From: Methylomicrobium sp. wino1
GTDB lineage: Bacteria; Pseudomonadota; Gammaproteobacteria; Methylococcales; Methylomonadaceae
Reading direction: 5' to 3'
DNA length: 64,000 nt
Assembly: GCF_003932755.1 (NCBI RefSeq)
Contig: NZ_CP024202.1
Span: forward strand, 1,550,001 to 1,614,000
In this document: positions 37,667 through 47,294 of the stretch, piece by piece
How the letters are laid out: each line of letters starts with the position of its first letter
Position numbering within the stretch: position 1 is the first letter of the stretch
Position numbers and translations under genes: made by a program
Notes under the pieces: generated by a model
The model's database searches: none
What the model was told of the DNA's origin: nothing
What the model saw: the letters and a program-made list of their open reading frames with translations, nothing else

Positions 37667-40150
37667 TTATTTCAAAAGTGATGGCTCATCGCTGCCGTAA
37701 CCCTGAACATAGTCGACGCCTAAATCCAAAAGGATTTTCATTACCGAATCGTTTTCGACGAATTTGGCGATGGTTTTTTTATTCATGACATGGGCGATAT
37801 CGTTAATGGATTTGACCATTGCTAGCGCCACCGAGTCGGTTTCGATATCGCGGACGAAAACGCCGTCGATTTTGAGAAAGTCGACCGGAAGGTTTTTTAG
37901 ATAAGCGAACGAAGACAGTCCGCTACCGAAATTATCCAGTGAAAACCGGCAGCCAAGTTCCTTAAGCGAGCTAATGAATTGTGTTGCTGCAGTCAAATTG
38001 GCGATGGTTGCCATTTCGGTGATTTCGAAGCAGATCTTTTCGGCCGGAAGTTCAGTTTGTTTGATGCGGTCGATAATAAATTCGATTAGTTCTTTGTCAT
38101 TCAAGCCTGCCGTGGAAAGGTTAATCGAGCACAACGTTAGTGAACTTAGCCGATCGGGATGTTCAAGCATCCAGTTGAACACTTGTTGGATGACCCAGCG
38201 ATCGATTGAAGCGGCCAATTGATAGCGCTCCGCGGCCGGCAAAAATGCGTTTGGCGCGATGATTTTGCCTGAGTCTTCTTGCAGGCGTAGCAGCACTTCG
38301 TAATGATCGCCTTCGATGCTTTTCAGTGCGACGATTCGCTGCCGATAGAGTCGGAAGCGGTTATGCGACAAGGCTTGTTCGATTTTTTCGGGCCACGCGG
38401 CTTCGTTGCGGTAATCCATGCAAGCCTGGTCGGATTCGGTGAAGACATGGGTGCGGTTCCGTCCGTCTTGCTTGGCTATATAGCAAGCGATGTCGGCGCG
38501 TTTCAGTAATTCATCGAAACCTCCGTTTTCGGCATGGATCGTAACCATGCCGATACTGACGCCGATTCGGAAGCTTTTGTCGTCCCAGCGGAATTGGTAG
38601 CGTTCGATGTGTTGCCGAATGCGTTCGGCTGTTGCTTGCGCTTGTTCCAGCGTACAGTGTTCCATCAGTATCGCGAATTCATCGCCGCCGAGTCGAGCCA
38701 GGGAGTCGCGATTGCGAATCAATGACGATAATTGCCGGCTGATTTGGCGAAGCAATTCGTCGCCTGCCGTATGGCTGCAGGTGTCGTTGACGATTTTGAA
38801 GTTATCGAGATCCAGATAACACAAAACATGTCCGGAGCCTTTGGTTTTAGCCGTGTTGATAATCCGTTTCAAACGGTGATCGAACTCGGTACGGTTGATC
38901 AGGTCGGTCAATGGATCGTGAGTCGCTTGATAGGTAATCATGTCGCGCTGAGCGAGCGTTTCGGTCACATCTTCTTGAATCGCTACATAATTCGTTACCC
39001 GATTGTCCGAGTCCAGCATCGGTGCGATCGATTGTTGGGCCCAATACAGTTGCCCGGTTTTTTTTCGGTTTTTGAGAATGCCTCGCCAAATTTTGCCGGA
39101 GGAGATGGTGCTCCAAAGCTCTTGATATTCGTGCGGCGGCGTTTCGCCGGAACTAAAAATATGCGGTGTTTTGCCGATAATTTCTTCGGCGGTGTAACCG
39201 GAGATTTCAAAAATTTTCGGATTGGCGTATTCGATCGTGCCTTTACTGTCAGTGATATAGATTAAATTAGGGCTGTTTTCGACCGCTAAATTGAGTTTGC
39301 GCAAGGTGTTTTCGGAGAGCTTGCGGTCGTTGATGTCGCGGATGACGCCATAAGTGCCGACAAATTCTTTATTTTCTTTTTTCTTCTTATAAACACCTTT
39401 GGAACTCAGTACGATCGTGATCGAATTGGTTTCGACATATTTCGGCTGATCGCTATTCTTGCATCGTAAACGAATTTCGATGGCCTTGGTAGAGCGGTCG
39501 CCTGTCCTGCGTTCATTAAACGCGTATTTCGCCTTGTCGAGATCGGCTTGATAAACCAACGAGGAATAATGTTTGCCGATGATTTCGCTTTTATCGTAGC
39601 CCAGGATGGTGGCGATGGCATTGTTCAGAAACACAAATTCGCCTCGATCGTTCAGCATGTAAATGATGTCGGGCGAACTGTCGACGAAAAAGCGGTGCAA
39701 TTGTTCGGATTTCGATAATTGCGCCTGAACTTTATTATTGATTTCTTTCAGGCGGATTTTTTCGGCGGCAATTTTAACCGAATGCAACAAGGCTTCGACC
39801 GAATAGGGTTTTTTAATGAATTCCTGGACGAAGTTGAAGCGCAATGAACGTGAGGCCTGGGCGAAAGTCGCTTCGCCGCTGATGATCAGAACTTGTGTGT
39901 CGATATCGTGATGGGCCAGATAGTCCAAAAAATGATGACCGCTCAAAACGGGCATATTCAGGTCGAGCAAAATCAAAGGAAAATTATGCTCATTAATCAA
40001 TTCGATGGCCGATTCGACATTTTCGGCCATTGTGACGAGATAGCCGGACAATTTGAGAATATCGTGTAAACTTGCTCGCGCTTTGAGTTCGTCATCGATA
40101 ATCAGTATCTCGATGTCTGAATTAGAATGTAAGCTAGCTATGGCGCCCAT
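37667..40150 (-). CDS. Response regulator with two PAS, GGDEF and degenerate EAL domains
   Basis: The protein has 827 residues. The receiver (1-130) has Asp63 in LILLDLNMP. PAS domains (about 150-280 and 285-405) end with VIRDINDRKLSE and IQEDVTETLAQRD. GGDEF is intact (RLGGDEFAILME). The C-terminal EAL-type domain has EVLLRL for EALLRW, ICFEITEMA, LDNFGSGLSSFAYL for DDFGTG, LKIDGVFV and IAKFVEN for AEGVE. Several phosphodiesterase metal ligands are thus changed and the EAL part may only bind cyclic di-GMP. It lies 39 bp after the HDOD kinase gene, its likely phosphodonor, and 122 bp before the Fic/zeta fusion. Confidence 0.87.
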   Translation of the reverse strand: MGAIASLHSNSDIEILIIDDELKARASLHDILKLSGYLVTMAENVESAIELINEHNFPLILLDLNMPVLSGHHFLDYLAHHDIDTQVLIISGEATFAQASRSLRFNFVQEFIKKPYSVEALLHSVKIAAEKIRLKEINNKVQAQLSKSEQLHRFFVDSSPDIIYMLNDRGEFVFLNNAIATILGYDKSEIIGKHYSSLVYQADLDKAKYAFNERRTGDRSTKAIEIRLRCKNSDQPKYVETNSITIVLSSKGVYKKKKENKEFVGTYGVIRDINDRKLSENTLRKLNLAVENSPNLIYITDSKGTIEYANPKIFEISGYTAEEIIGKTPHIFSSGETPPHEYQELWSTISSGKIWRGILKNRKKTGQLYWAQQSIAPMLDSDNRVTNYVAIQEDVTETLAQRDMITYQATHDPLTDLINRTEFDHRLKRIINTAKTKGSGHVLCYLDLDNFKIVNDTCSHTAGDELLRQISRQLSSLIRNRDSLARLGGDEFAILMEHCTLEQAQATAERIRQHIERYQFRWDDKSFRIGVSIGMVTIHAENGGFDELLKRADIACYIAKQDGRNRTHVFTESDQACMDYRNEAAWPEKIEQALSHNRFRLYRQRIVALKSIEGDHYEVLLRLQEDSGKIIAPNAFLPAAERYQLAASIDRWVIQQVFNWMLEHPDRLSSLTLCSINLSTAGLNDKELIEFIIDRIKQTELPAEKICFEITEMATIANLTAATQFISSLKELGCRFSLDNFGSGLSSFAYLKNLPVDFLKIDGVFVRDIETDSVALAMVKSINDIAHVMNKKTIAKFVENDSVMKILLDLGVDYVQGYGSDEPSLLK

Positions 40151-40189
40151 GATTAATACCGTGATCCTAAGTTTTAAGTATAGGCCTGC

Positions 40190-42319
40190 TTATAGCGTTC
40201 TGGGTAAAAAAATTTGAAAGGTCGTTCCTTCGTCAGGCGTCGAGTTGCAGCCGATAGTGCCGGCTAGCTCGTCAACCAGATTCTTGACAATGGTAAGCCC
40301 GAGCCCGGAATGGCCTTCGCCTTTGGTGCTTTTAACCGGTCGGAATAGCTGGTCGCTGATCGTATCGGGTAGCCCGGGACCGTCATCGTGGATTTGAATT
40401 TCCACGTAACAGTGATTGCCTAAATAAACGCGGTCTCGGGTTGAGATCGTGACTTGACCGCCGTTAGGCAGAGCTTCGGCAGCGTTTTTGATCAAATTAG
40501 TTAGGATTTGTTTCAGCTTGGATTTGCTGACGGCGATTTTCGGGAGTCGATCGTCGAGCTTCAAGCCGGCCTCTATTCTACGAGGGGCGAAGAGTCCGCT
40601 CTCGAAAAGCGCGATCAAATCGCTTAGGGTTTGGTTGATATCGATCGGGCCGGAGTCGCCGTCGGCGCTTTCATGTGTCGGCGCATCGGAAAGTCGCAGG
40701 ATGATCTCGCCGACCCGGTTGATTTCCTCTTGAATGAGTCCGATTTCTTTTGGGCTGTCGCTACCGAGTTTGAGGTTGAGTAAATAAAGGTAGTTATTGA
40801 TGATGCTCAGCGGATTGTTGGCTTCATGAATAATTTTTTTTACCTGTAATTGAAAGTCCGATTGCATCGAGTCGATGTTTTCCTTGATGCGTTCGCCGGC
40901 TTGACGATGATTGGAGAGCATTCGGGCTGCTTCTCCGGCAAATAACGAGATCAAGCCTCGTTTGGCCTTGATTTGGAGTTGGTTGGTGGGTGCCAATCCC
41001 GCAACGATGACCCCCCAGTGTCGATTATTCGCGCTAAGAGGTATAACTACCATACCTTCGCTGCCGAGCAGTCGACAAATTTGGCGGTCGATAACCGGAA
41101 TGGGGTCGGGCAGGCTGGTTTGATAAGAGTCTAGCAATCGTTGCTTCAGTAGCGCATTCGAGACTAGGCTGCGATTAGGCTTGAGATCGATCGTTAAATT
41201 CGACAAAAGTTTGGCGTTGTTTTGTTCGGGTAATGGATAACCTTCGAGCATATTTTTTTCAGGATTAACCAGAAATACGGCCGTCGACCGGAACCCGAAT
41301 AATATATTCAAGTCCCGAAGTAGAATGGTTAGGATTTTATCGAATTGTTCGGATAAGTCGTTGTTGCGTGCAATGGCGCCGAGGAAGGCCAAATCCTTGG
41401 CATGCTTGCCGAGACGCTTCTGAATTGCGTTACGTTCCTCGAGTTTCGCTCTGATGATCGTCGTGTCGTCTTCAGGCTTCGCAACGGCAATTCCGAGGCT
41501 TCCGGCGGTTTGTTCAACCTGCTTTTTTACCTCTATCGCTATTTCATCGAGAAGCGCTTGTCCGAGTCCGAATAGTGCATGAGCTTCCGCATAAATTGCC
41601 GCGCTGTCTTGTTTTTCGAATCGGCTTAGTTTCGCGGCCAAGTTGATCAATTTAACTAAGGCAGCACTATCGAGTATTGCGGGAGAGGTTTTATTTTGAT
41701 ACAAAACGGCGTCGGCGATAAAGCCGGGAGTATTCCAGGTGTCAATGATATAAGCCCCGATTTCGCAATGAGATATGCCTAATGTTTTTTTTTCGACCGA
41801 CTCCGAAAGGTCTTCGGAATGCTCGTTTAGCAATGCACCGTATTCTTTGGGGAAGCATTGCAAGAGTGCGAGTTGTCCGATGCGGTGCAGTAGGCCGGTT
41901 AAATAAGCCTGATCGGGCGATTCAAAACCGATGAGTTTCGCCAAGCGCCTTGCAAAATGAGCGCATGCCAAGGACCTGAACCAAATGACTTCGAGATAGT
42001 TTTGGTGGGACGGCGAGACTTGGTTAAAGAACTGTTGGGCCACGCTGGTCATTGTGATGGTCTTCAACGGTTCGAGACCTAGGATAATCAACACACGATT
42101 TAAGTCCTTCACGTCTCCGAATTGCTGATAGAAAGGCGAATTGGCCGCAGACAATATTTTCGAACTGAGTCCTGCGTCTTGCGAGATGATTCGAGTTAAG
42201 TCCTCGAAGCCGGTCTTTTGATTTTGAAAGGCTTCGATCAGATTCAATAAGACTTTAGGAATAGCCGGCAGTTGCTGCGGGTCTATTTCAGAGAGAATTT
42301 TTGACATGGCGGTTTCCAT
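40190..42319 (-). CDS. HDOD-GAF histidine kinase
   Basis: The protein has 709 residues. The HDOD domain (about 10-210) has LPAIPKVLLNLIEAFQ and a degenerate HD site. A linker with ELEERNAIQKRLGKHAKDLAFL leads to a GAF-like domain (about 320-470). The kinase core follows, with HEANNPLSIINNYLYLL and phospho-acceptor His498, then NLIKNAAEALPNGG, DDGPGLPDTISDQLF and GHSGLGLTIVKNLV. There are no membrane segments. HDOD proteins often sit in cyclic di-GMP and type IV pilus signalling. It is the first gene of a three-gene minus-strand set. ATG 42319 is kept; a second ATG at 42307 is equally possible. Confidence 0.85.
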   Translation of the reverse strand: METAMSKILSEIDPQQLPAIPKVLLNLIEAFQNQKTGFEDLTRIISQDAGLSSKILSAANSPFYQQFGDVKDLNRVLIILGLEPLKTITMTSVAQQFFNQVSPSHQNYLEVIWFRSLACAHFARRLAKLIGFESPDQAYLTGLLHRIGQLALLQCFPKEYGALLNEHSEDLSESVEKKTLGISHCEIGAYIIDTWNTPGFIADAVLYQNKTSPAILDSAALVKLINLAAKLSRFEKQDSAAIYAEAHALFGLGQALLDEIAIEVKKQVEQTAGSLGIAVAKPEDDTTIIRAKLEERNAIQKRLGKHAKDLAFLGAIARNNDLSEQFDKILTILLRDLNILFGFRSTAVFLVNPEKNMLEGYPLPEQNNAKLLSNLTIDLKPNRSLVSNALLKQRLLDSYQTSLPDPIPVIDRQICRLLGSEGMVVIPLSANNRHWGVIVAGLAPTNQLQIKAKRGLISLFAGEAARMLSNHRQAGERIKENIDSMQSDFQLQVKKIIHEANNPLSIINNYLYLLNLKLGSDSPKEIGLIQEEINRVGEIILRLSDAPTHESADGDSGPIDINQTLSDLIALFESGLFAPRRIEAGLKLDDRLPKIAVSKSKLKQILTNLIKNAAEALPNGGQVTISTRDRVYLGNHCYVEIQIHDDGPGLPDTISDQLFRPVKSTKGEGHSGLGLTIVKNLVDELAGTIGCNSTPDEGTTFQIFLPRTL

Positions 42320-42515
42320 GAGCTTTACCGATCGGCGAATTTATAGTATCGATGACGTTATCATAATCGATAATTCGGTGTTTGGCGTTCGTTTCTTGTT
42401 AGACGTCATAAACGTTGATTCATCGGAACGGTTCGAGCTTGGGCGCTCGTGCTGAATCTAACAATCATGCACAATAACATATCGACTAAAGTTTATTCGG
42501 ACCCCGAGATTTGAT

Positions 42516-44354
42516 ATGAAAAAAATTTACTCCCTTTATACTCAAAAAATGGCTAACCTTATGAAGGTATGGGGTGTGGCTAGCGAGGATATCGGCAGCA
42601 GGGCAGATTTTTGCTCCTGCAAAATCTGCATTCACGCCATCCCTGGCGCTCGATCGTGCCGTCAAGCCCCCATGGAGGGGTTCACGGCGGTCCTCGATAG
42701 ATACATCCCATACCGTTCACTCTTAGACGGTTTTTCGATCATAAGGGAGTACAATACGATCTGTTTGCTGGTGTTACTTAATCTAGCATTATCAGGATGT
42801 GCCGGATTTGACCTAGAGCATTCGGATGAGGCTCATATTAACAACGTTATTTTAGTGATCGGCGACGGGATGGGGCCGCAGCAGGTCGGATTGTTGTTGT
42901 CTTATGCCAGGCAAGCGCCGGACAGCGTGATCGAATCGCGCAAAACCGCTTTCGACCGCATGATTGAACAAGGCGATGCCAAATTAACCATTTCGACGAC
43001 GCACGCGGCCGGCACGTTAGTGACCGACTCCGCGGCCTCGGCATCTCAATTGGCGACCGGTTATTTTGCCGGTACGGAAATGCTGGGGCTGGATAAGGAC
43101 GGCAACCGACGCGAAACGATTGTCGAAAAAGCCAAGCGTATCGGCAAGGCGACAGGATTGGTTTCCGACACGCGCATCACGCATGCGACGCCGGCGGCAT
43201 TTGCCGCGCATCAAACGCATCGAAGTCTCGAAAATGAAATTGCCGAAGACTTGCTGGCTATCGGTCCGGATGTCATGTTGTCGGCGGGGTGGAGTTATTG
43301 GTTGCCCGAAACTGTCAACGACAAACAATCGCAGGATTATCGGTCGGCAGCGCAATTACTGGGCCGGACTGACTCGATCGTTTCGAAACGGAACGATCGG
43401 AAAAATCTGTTGGAACAAGCGCGGCAACAGGGTTATGAGTTGGTTTTCAATAAATCGCAATTGCAGCAAGCACGAGACAAAACCTTGGGTTTGTTTGCCG
43501 CGTCCGAATTACCGAATGGCATTGCCGAGACTCTATCTGAACAAGACCCGGCCCGTACCGTTCCGATATTGAAGGAAATGTCGCGGCAGGCCTTGGATAT
43601 CTTGTCTAAAAACGAACAAGGTTTTTTTTTGATGATCGAGGCAGGGCAGATCGATTGGGCTTCGCACGGCAACGATACCGGCACGTTATTGCACGAAATG
43701 CTTCGACTGAATGAAACGCTAGAGGCAGTGCTCGATTGGATGCAGGGGCGAGACGATACGTTATTGATCGTTACGGCCGATCATGAAACCGGCGGCTTCG
43801 GTTTCAGTTATTCTGCGGCCGATATCCCCGAGCCCCGCTCGCTTCCGGGTGAGTATTTTCAAGAAGGCAGGCAGTTTCAACCGTCCTTCAATTACGGTAA
43901 TCCTGAAGTATTGGACAGGCTGTATGCTCAGCAGTTGAGTTACTCTGACCTGTTCGAGCGTTTCGAGTCCTTACCGAAGGCGCAACAGACGCCGGCTAAG
44001 TTGGTCGAGATGGTTAATCTTTATACCGAATTCAAAATCGACGAAAGACAAGCAAAGCGTATTTTAGCCACTGAAAACAACCGCTATTACCGGCCAAACC
44101 ACAAATCATTGAGTTTAAAGCGCGTGCCTATGATGGGCTTCAACAGCGCGTTTTTTGCTTATCCGGCTGGTAATCGTCAAAATCTGCTGGCACGAGAAGT
44201 CGCCGAACAACAGCACGCGGTCTGGGCCACCGGTACGCACACCTCAACACCGGTGTATGTATTCATGCAAGGGCCTCGGCGGGTTTTGCAACCATTCGAA
44301 AAAATTCTGCATCATACTGAGATAGGCCGCCTGGCCGCCGATGCTTTACAATAA
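42516..44354 (+). CDS. Alkaline phosphatase (PhoA family), lipoprotein with repeat-derived N-terminus
   Basis: The frame has 612 residues. From residue about 105 it is a clear alkaline phosphatase: VILVIGDGMGPQQ with the metal Asp, VTDSAASASQLATG with catalytic Ser172, EAGQIDWASHGNDTG, TADHETGGFGF and WATGTHTSTPVYVF. It releases phosphate from organic esters outside the cytoplasm. Before this lies a signal stretch CLLVLLNLALSGCAG with a lipobox (LSGC), so the enzyme is probably a lipoprotein. The first 75 or so residues are unlike any signal sequence and are encoded in part by the eta repeat at 42566-42714. The true start is uncertain (ATG 42516, or ATG 42672 inside the repeat). The IMPase-family gene follows after 29 bp. 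Confidence 0.8.
   Translation: MKKIYSLYTQKMANLMKVWGVASEDIGSRADFCSCKICIHAIPGARSCRQAPMEGFTAVLDRYIPYRSLLDGFSIIREYNTICLLVLLNLALSGCAGFDLEHSDEAHINNVILVIGDGMGPQQVGLLLSYARQAPDSVIESRKTAFDRMIEQGDAKLTISTTHAAGTLVTDSAASASQLATGYFAGTEMLGLDKDGNRRETIVEKAKRIGKATGLVSDTRITHATPAAFAAHQTHRSLENEIAEDLLAIGPDVMLSAGWSYWLPETVNDKQSQDYRSAAQLLGRTDSIVSKRNDRKNLLEQARQQGYELVFNKSQLQQARDKTLGLFAASELPNGIAETLSEQDPARTVPILKEMSRQALDILSKNEQGFFLMIEAGQIDWASHGNDTGTLLHEMLRLNETLEAVLDWMQGRDDTLLIVTADHETGGFGFSYSAADIPEPRSLPGEYFQEGRQFQPSFNYGNPEVLDRLYAQQLSYSDLFERFESLPKAQQTPAKLVEMVNLYTEFKIDERQAKRILATENNRYYRPNHKSLSLKRVPMMGFNSAFFAYPAGNRQNLLAREVAEQQHAVWATGTHTSTPVYVFMQGPRRVLQPFEKILHHTEIGRLAADALQ
42566..42714. repeat. Eta element, inside the 5' end of the phosphatase frame
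   Basis: A 149-bp element with imperfect inverted ends: GGTATGGGGTGTGGCTAGCG at the left, and CGATAGATACATCCCATACC at the right. It carries the same hairpin motif as alpha copy 1 (TTTTGCTCCTGCAAAA). Its length is not a multiple of three, yet the frame stays open through it. No target duplication is visible. Confidence 0.7.
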
Positions 44355-44383
44355 GCGGCTTTAATTAATATCTAAGGCTGACG

Positions 44384-45148
44384 ATGTCTATTTCTACAAG
44401 CAATCTTGAGCGGGTTATCCGCGAAGCCGGCGCCATTGCATTGAATCATTTCAAAGAATTGAAACATATAGAAATCACTAAAAAAGCCCCCCGCGATTTC
44501 GTTACCGAAGCCGATGTCGCGGTCGAGGCGTTTTTGAAGAAGGAATTGACCGGGCGCTATCCGCAATTCGGTTTTTGGGGCGAGGAAAGCGGCAAGACCG
44601 AAAATCAAACCAGCCGTTGGATTGTCGATCCGATCGACGGTACGCATTCGTTTTCGAAAGGCCAGTATTTTTGGTCGCTCAGTATTGCGCTCGAAATCGA
44701 GAGGGAAATGCAATTCGGCGCGGTCTATGCGCCGGTGTTCGACGATTATTATTGGGCGCAAAAAGGACAAGGAGCGTACAAGAACGGCGAGCGTATTCAT
44801 GTGTCTACGGAAACCAACCTGGCCGATTCGATGGTCAGCACCGGCTTTGCGTGTTTGCGCAGTTACTTGACAGACAATAACTTGGCGCGCTTTTGCCGCA
44901 TTGCGCAAGTCACTGCCGGGCAGCGTCGACTGGGATCGGCGGCTCTGGATTTGTGTTTGGTCGCGGATAGTCAGGTCGATGCTTTTTGGGAACAGGAATT
45001 GAACCTTTATGATGTCGCGGCGGGTGTATTGATCGCGAAGGAAGCTGGAGCAACCGTAACCGACTTCAAGGGTAATCCCGGTATTTTTCCGAAACAAATA
45101 TTGGTCACGAACGGCAAGGTCTTCGAGCAGATTTTGCCGTTGATGTAA
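44384..45148 (+). CDS. Inositol-monophosphatase-family phosphatase (HisN/CysQ/SuhB-like)
   Basis: The enzyme has 254 residues. The lithium-sensitive phosphatase motifs are complete: FGFWGEESG, WIVDPIDGTHSF and LYDVAAGVLIAKEAGATVTDF. These provide the Mg2+ ligands Glu, Asp, Asp and Asp. Family members act on inositol phosphates, 3'-phosphoadenosine phosphate or histidinol phosphate. The short substrate loop does not let me choose; a HisN-like histidinol phosphatase is a fair possibility. It follows the alkaline phosphatase in the same direction and may share its transcript. Confidence 0.82.
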   Translation: MSISTSNLERVIREAGAIALNHFKELKHIEITKKAPRDFVTEADVAVEAFLKKELTGRYPQFGFWGEESGKTENQTSRWIVDPIDGTHSFSKGQYFWSLSIALEIEREMQFGAVYAPVFDDYYWAQKGQGAYKNGERIHVSTETNLADSMVSTGFACLRSYLTDNNLARFCRIAQVTAGQRRLGSAALDLCLVADSQVDAFWEQELNLYDVAAGVLIAKEAGATVTDFKGNPGIFPKQILVTNGKVFEQILPLM

Positions 45149-45329
45149 GGTATCGGCAATTCCCAGGGTAGGGCTGCCGAGGGCGATAATCAAGTATCGA
45201 GGTCGCGGCTTGGTTTCGCGTCTAAGACAATGCCTGTTTGAGAGTTCCTAAATTATAATAACCGGCCTGCATCTTTGCGTTCCGGTGTTTCGCTTGGCAG
45301 CACGAGCAATCGAATCGAATGATGGAGCA

Positions 45330-47291
45330 ATGCTGTTGTTGATCCCGAGAATATTTGCCAGGTCGTTATTACTGAATCTGGCGCTGACATTTCGTGTTGT
45401 TGCCGAAGACTTTACTGCAACGCTCGACGAAAAAATATTGTTTGAAGACATTCCGTCGGTTTATAGCGCATCGCGTTACGAGCAGCCGGTCACGCAGGCG
45501 CCCTCGTCGGTCAGTATCGTCACTTCAGAGGATATCAAAAAATTCGGTTATCGCAATCTAGGCGATATTGTCGGCAGTATGCGCGGCATGTATACCAGTA
45601 ATGATAGGATTTATCAGCGTATCGGTATTCGAGGTTTCAACCGGAGCGGCGATTACAATACCCGTGTTTTGGTATTGATCGACGGTCATCGCAGCAACGA
45701 TAATCTGGTCGATTTCAGTGCGATCGGATCCGAGTTTATAGTCGATGTCGACGATATCAGTCGCGTCGAGTTGGTTCGCGGGCCGGCGTCTTCTCTCTAT
45801 GGCAGCAATGCTTTTCTCGGCATACTCAATATCATTACCAAGCGGGGCCGCGATCTTGAAGGCCCGTCCGTGACCGGCGTATTCGGCAGCCAGGAGACTT
45901 ATAAGGGGAAATTCACTTACGGGCAACGCTTCGACAACGGGTCGGAACTCTATTTGTCCGGTTCGCATTTTCAGAGCGAGGGCGAGGATAATTTGCCCGT
46001 GGTCGGTCTCGGCACCGCGCGCGATATGGATAAGGACCGTTCCGAGCGCGGTTTTGCCAAATACACGTTGGGCGATTTTACCTTGAGCGGCTCTTACGTC
46101 AGTCGCAGCAAACGCCCGCCGGTACCGATTGCCGGCACGATTTTCAATGATTCCCGGAATAGGCTGGATGACGATCGCGCTTATGCCGATCTGCTCTACG
46201 AACATTATTTCGATAACGGCCTCGACGTCATGGCGCGCACTTATTACGACTTCAATGCTTTCGACGGTTATTATGCCTTCGTACCGGACGATTTGAGCCG
46301 CGACGTGTTTCGCGGTCAGTTATGGGGCAACGAGCTGAAATTGTCGAAAACATTCGGTGATCATCATGTCATTGTCGGCGGTGAATACCGTTACAATTTT
46401 CAGCAGGCGATGCGCAGTTTCGAGCGGGGCTCCGGCGAACAATTTGCCGATGTGGCTATTAAGCGTACGATTTGGGGCGTTTATATTCAGGACGATTACC
46501 GTATTTTGGATAATCTCACCTTGAATGCCGGTGTGCGTTATGACCGCTATGAAGGTATCGCCGATGCGTTGAACCCCCGGGCAGCGCTTATATACCAACC
46601 GTTTACCGATACGACCTTAAAGTTGTTATACGGCCAGTCGTTTCGGGTGCCGAGCGCTTTCGAGGAAAATTACCGTTTCGGCAATATTTGGGTCGGGAGT
46701 TCGGATTTAGAGCCTGAAAAGATGCGCTCATACGAGATTAATCTCATTCAGCGTATTCAGCGCAATTATTTGCTTACACTCGCGCCTTATTTCAATCAGG
46801 AATTCGATATGATTCGCTTGACCGGAGGCGGAACGGTTGACGATCCTTATGTTTATAAAAATGTTAATTCAATCGAAACCTACGGCATCGAAACCGAGCT
46901 GCAAGGGCAGTGGGAAAGCGGTTGGCGCGCGGATTTCAGTTATGCCTATCAGCAGTCGCGAGTGCAGGGCGACCCCGGAAAACCCGAAAATTCGCCCGAA
47001 CACCTAACTAAACTCAATATTACCGGGCCTATATGGCAAGACCTTGTCTTTGCCGGTTTCAACCTGAGTTATACCAGTCGGCGCAACACCTTTTCGTCCG
47101 ATGTGCCCGGTTATTTTCTGGCTAATATGACCGTTTTTTCCAGCAATTTGATTCCGGGACTGGAACTGAGCGGCAGTATTTATAATCTCTTCGATAGCCG
47201 TTATCACGATCCATCTACGACCGATTTGCGCGCCGAAACCATCGAACAAAACGGACGATTGTTTTTGGTGAAATTCAATTATGAGTTTTAA
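45330..47291 (+). CDS. TonB-dependent outer-membrane receptor
   Basis: The protein has 653 residues from ATG 45330, which has GGAG just upstream; a GTG at 45285 would add a polar N-terminus before the signal peptide. Signal peptide: LLLIPRIFARSLLLNLALTFRVVA. The plug follows (APSSVSIVTSEDIKKFGYRNLGDIV, RIGIRGFNRSGDYNTRVLVLIDGHR, VELVRGPASSLYGSNAFLGILNIIT), then a barrel ending in LFLVKFNYEF. The plug is closer to catecholate/vitamin-type receptors than to FecA. Ligand unknown. The solute-binding protein gene begins 3 nt after its stop and a hybrid kinase follows, so its signal may pass inward along this chain. Confidence 0.87.
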   Translation: MLLLIPRIFARSLLLNLALTFRVVAEDFTATLDEKILFEDIPSVYSASRYEQPVTQAPSSVSIVTSEDIKKFGYRNLGDIVGSMRGMYTSNDRIYQRIGIRGFNRSGDYNTRVLVLIDGHRSNDNLVDFSAIGSEFIVDVDDISRVELVRGPASSLYGSNAFLGILNIITKRGRDLEGPSVTGVFGSQETYKGKFTYGQRFDNGSELYLSGSHFQSEGEDNLPVVGLGTARDMDKDRSERGFAKYTLGDFTLSGSYVSRSKRPPVPIAGTIFNDSRNRLDDDRAYADLLYEHYFDNGLDVMARTYYDFNAFDGYYAFVPDDLSRDVFRGQLWGNELKLSKTFGDHHVIVGGEYRYNFQQAMRSFERGSGEQFADVAIKRTIWGVYIQDDYRILDNLTLNAGVRYDRYEGIADALNPRAALIYQPFTDTTLKLLYGQSFRVPSAFEENYRFGNIWVGSSDLEPEKMRSYEINLIQRIQRNYLLTLAPYFNQEFDMIRLTGGGTVDDPYVYKNVNSIETYGIETELQGQWESGWRADFSYAYQQSRVQGDPGKPENSPEHLTKLNITGPIWQDLVFAGFNLSYTSRRNTFSSDVPGYFLANMTVFSSNLIPGLELSGSIYNLFDSRYHDPSTTDLRAETIEQNGRLFLVKFNYEF

Positions 47292-47294
47292 CGG

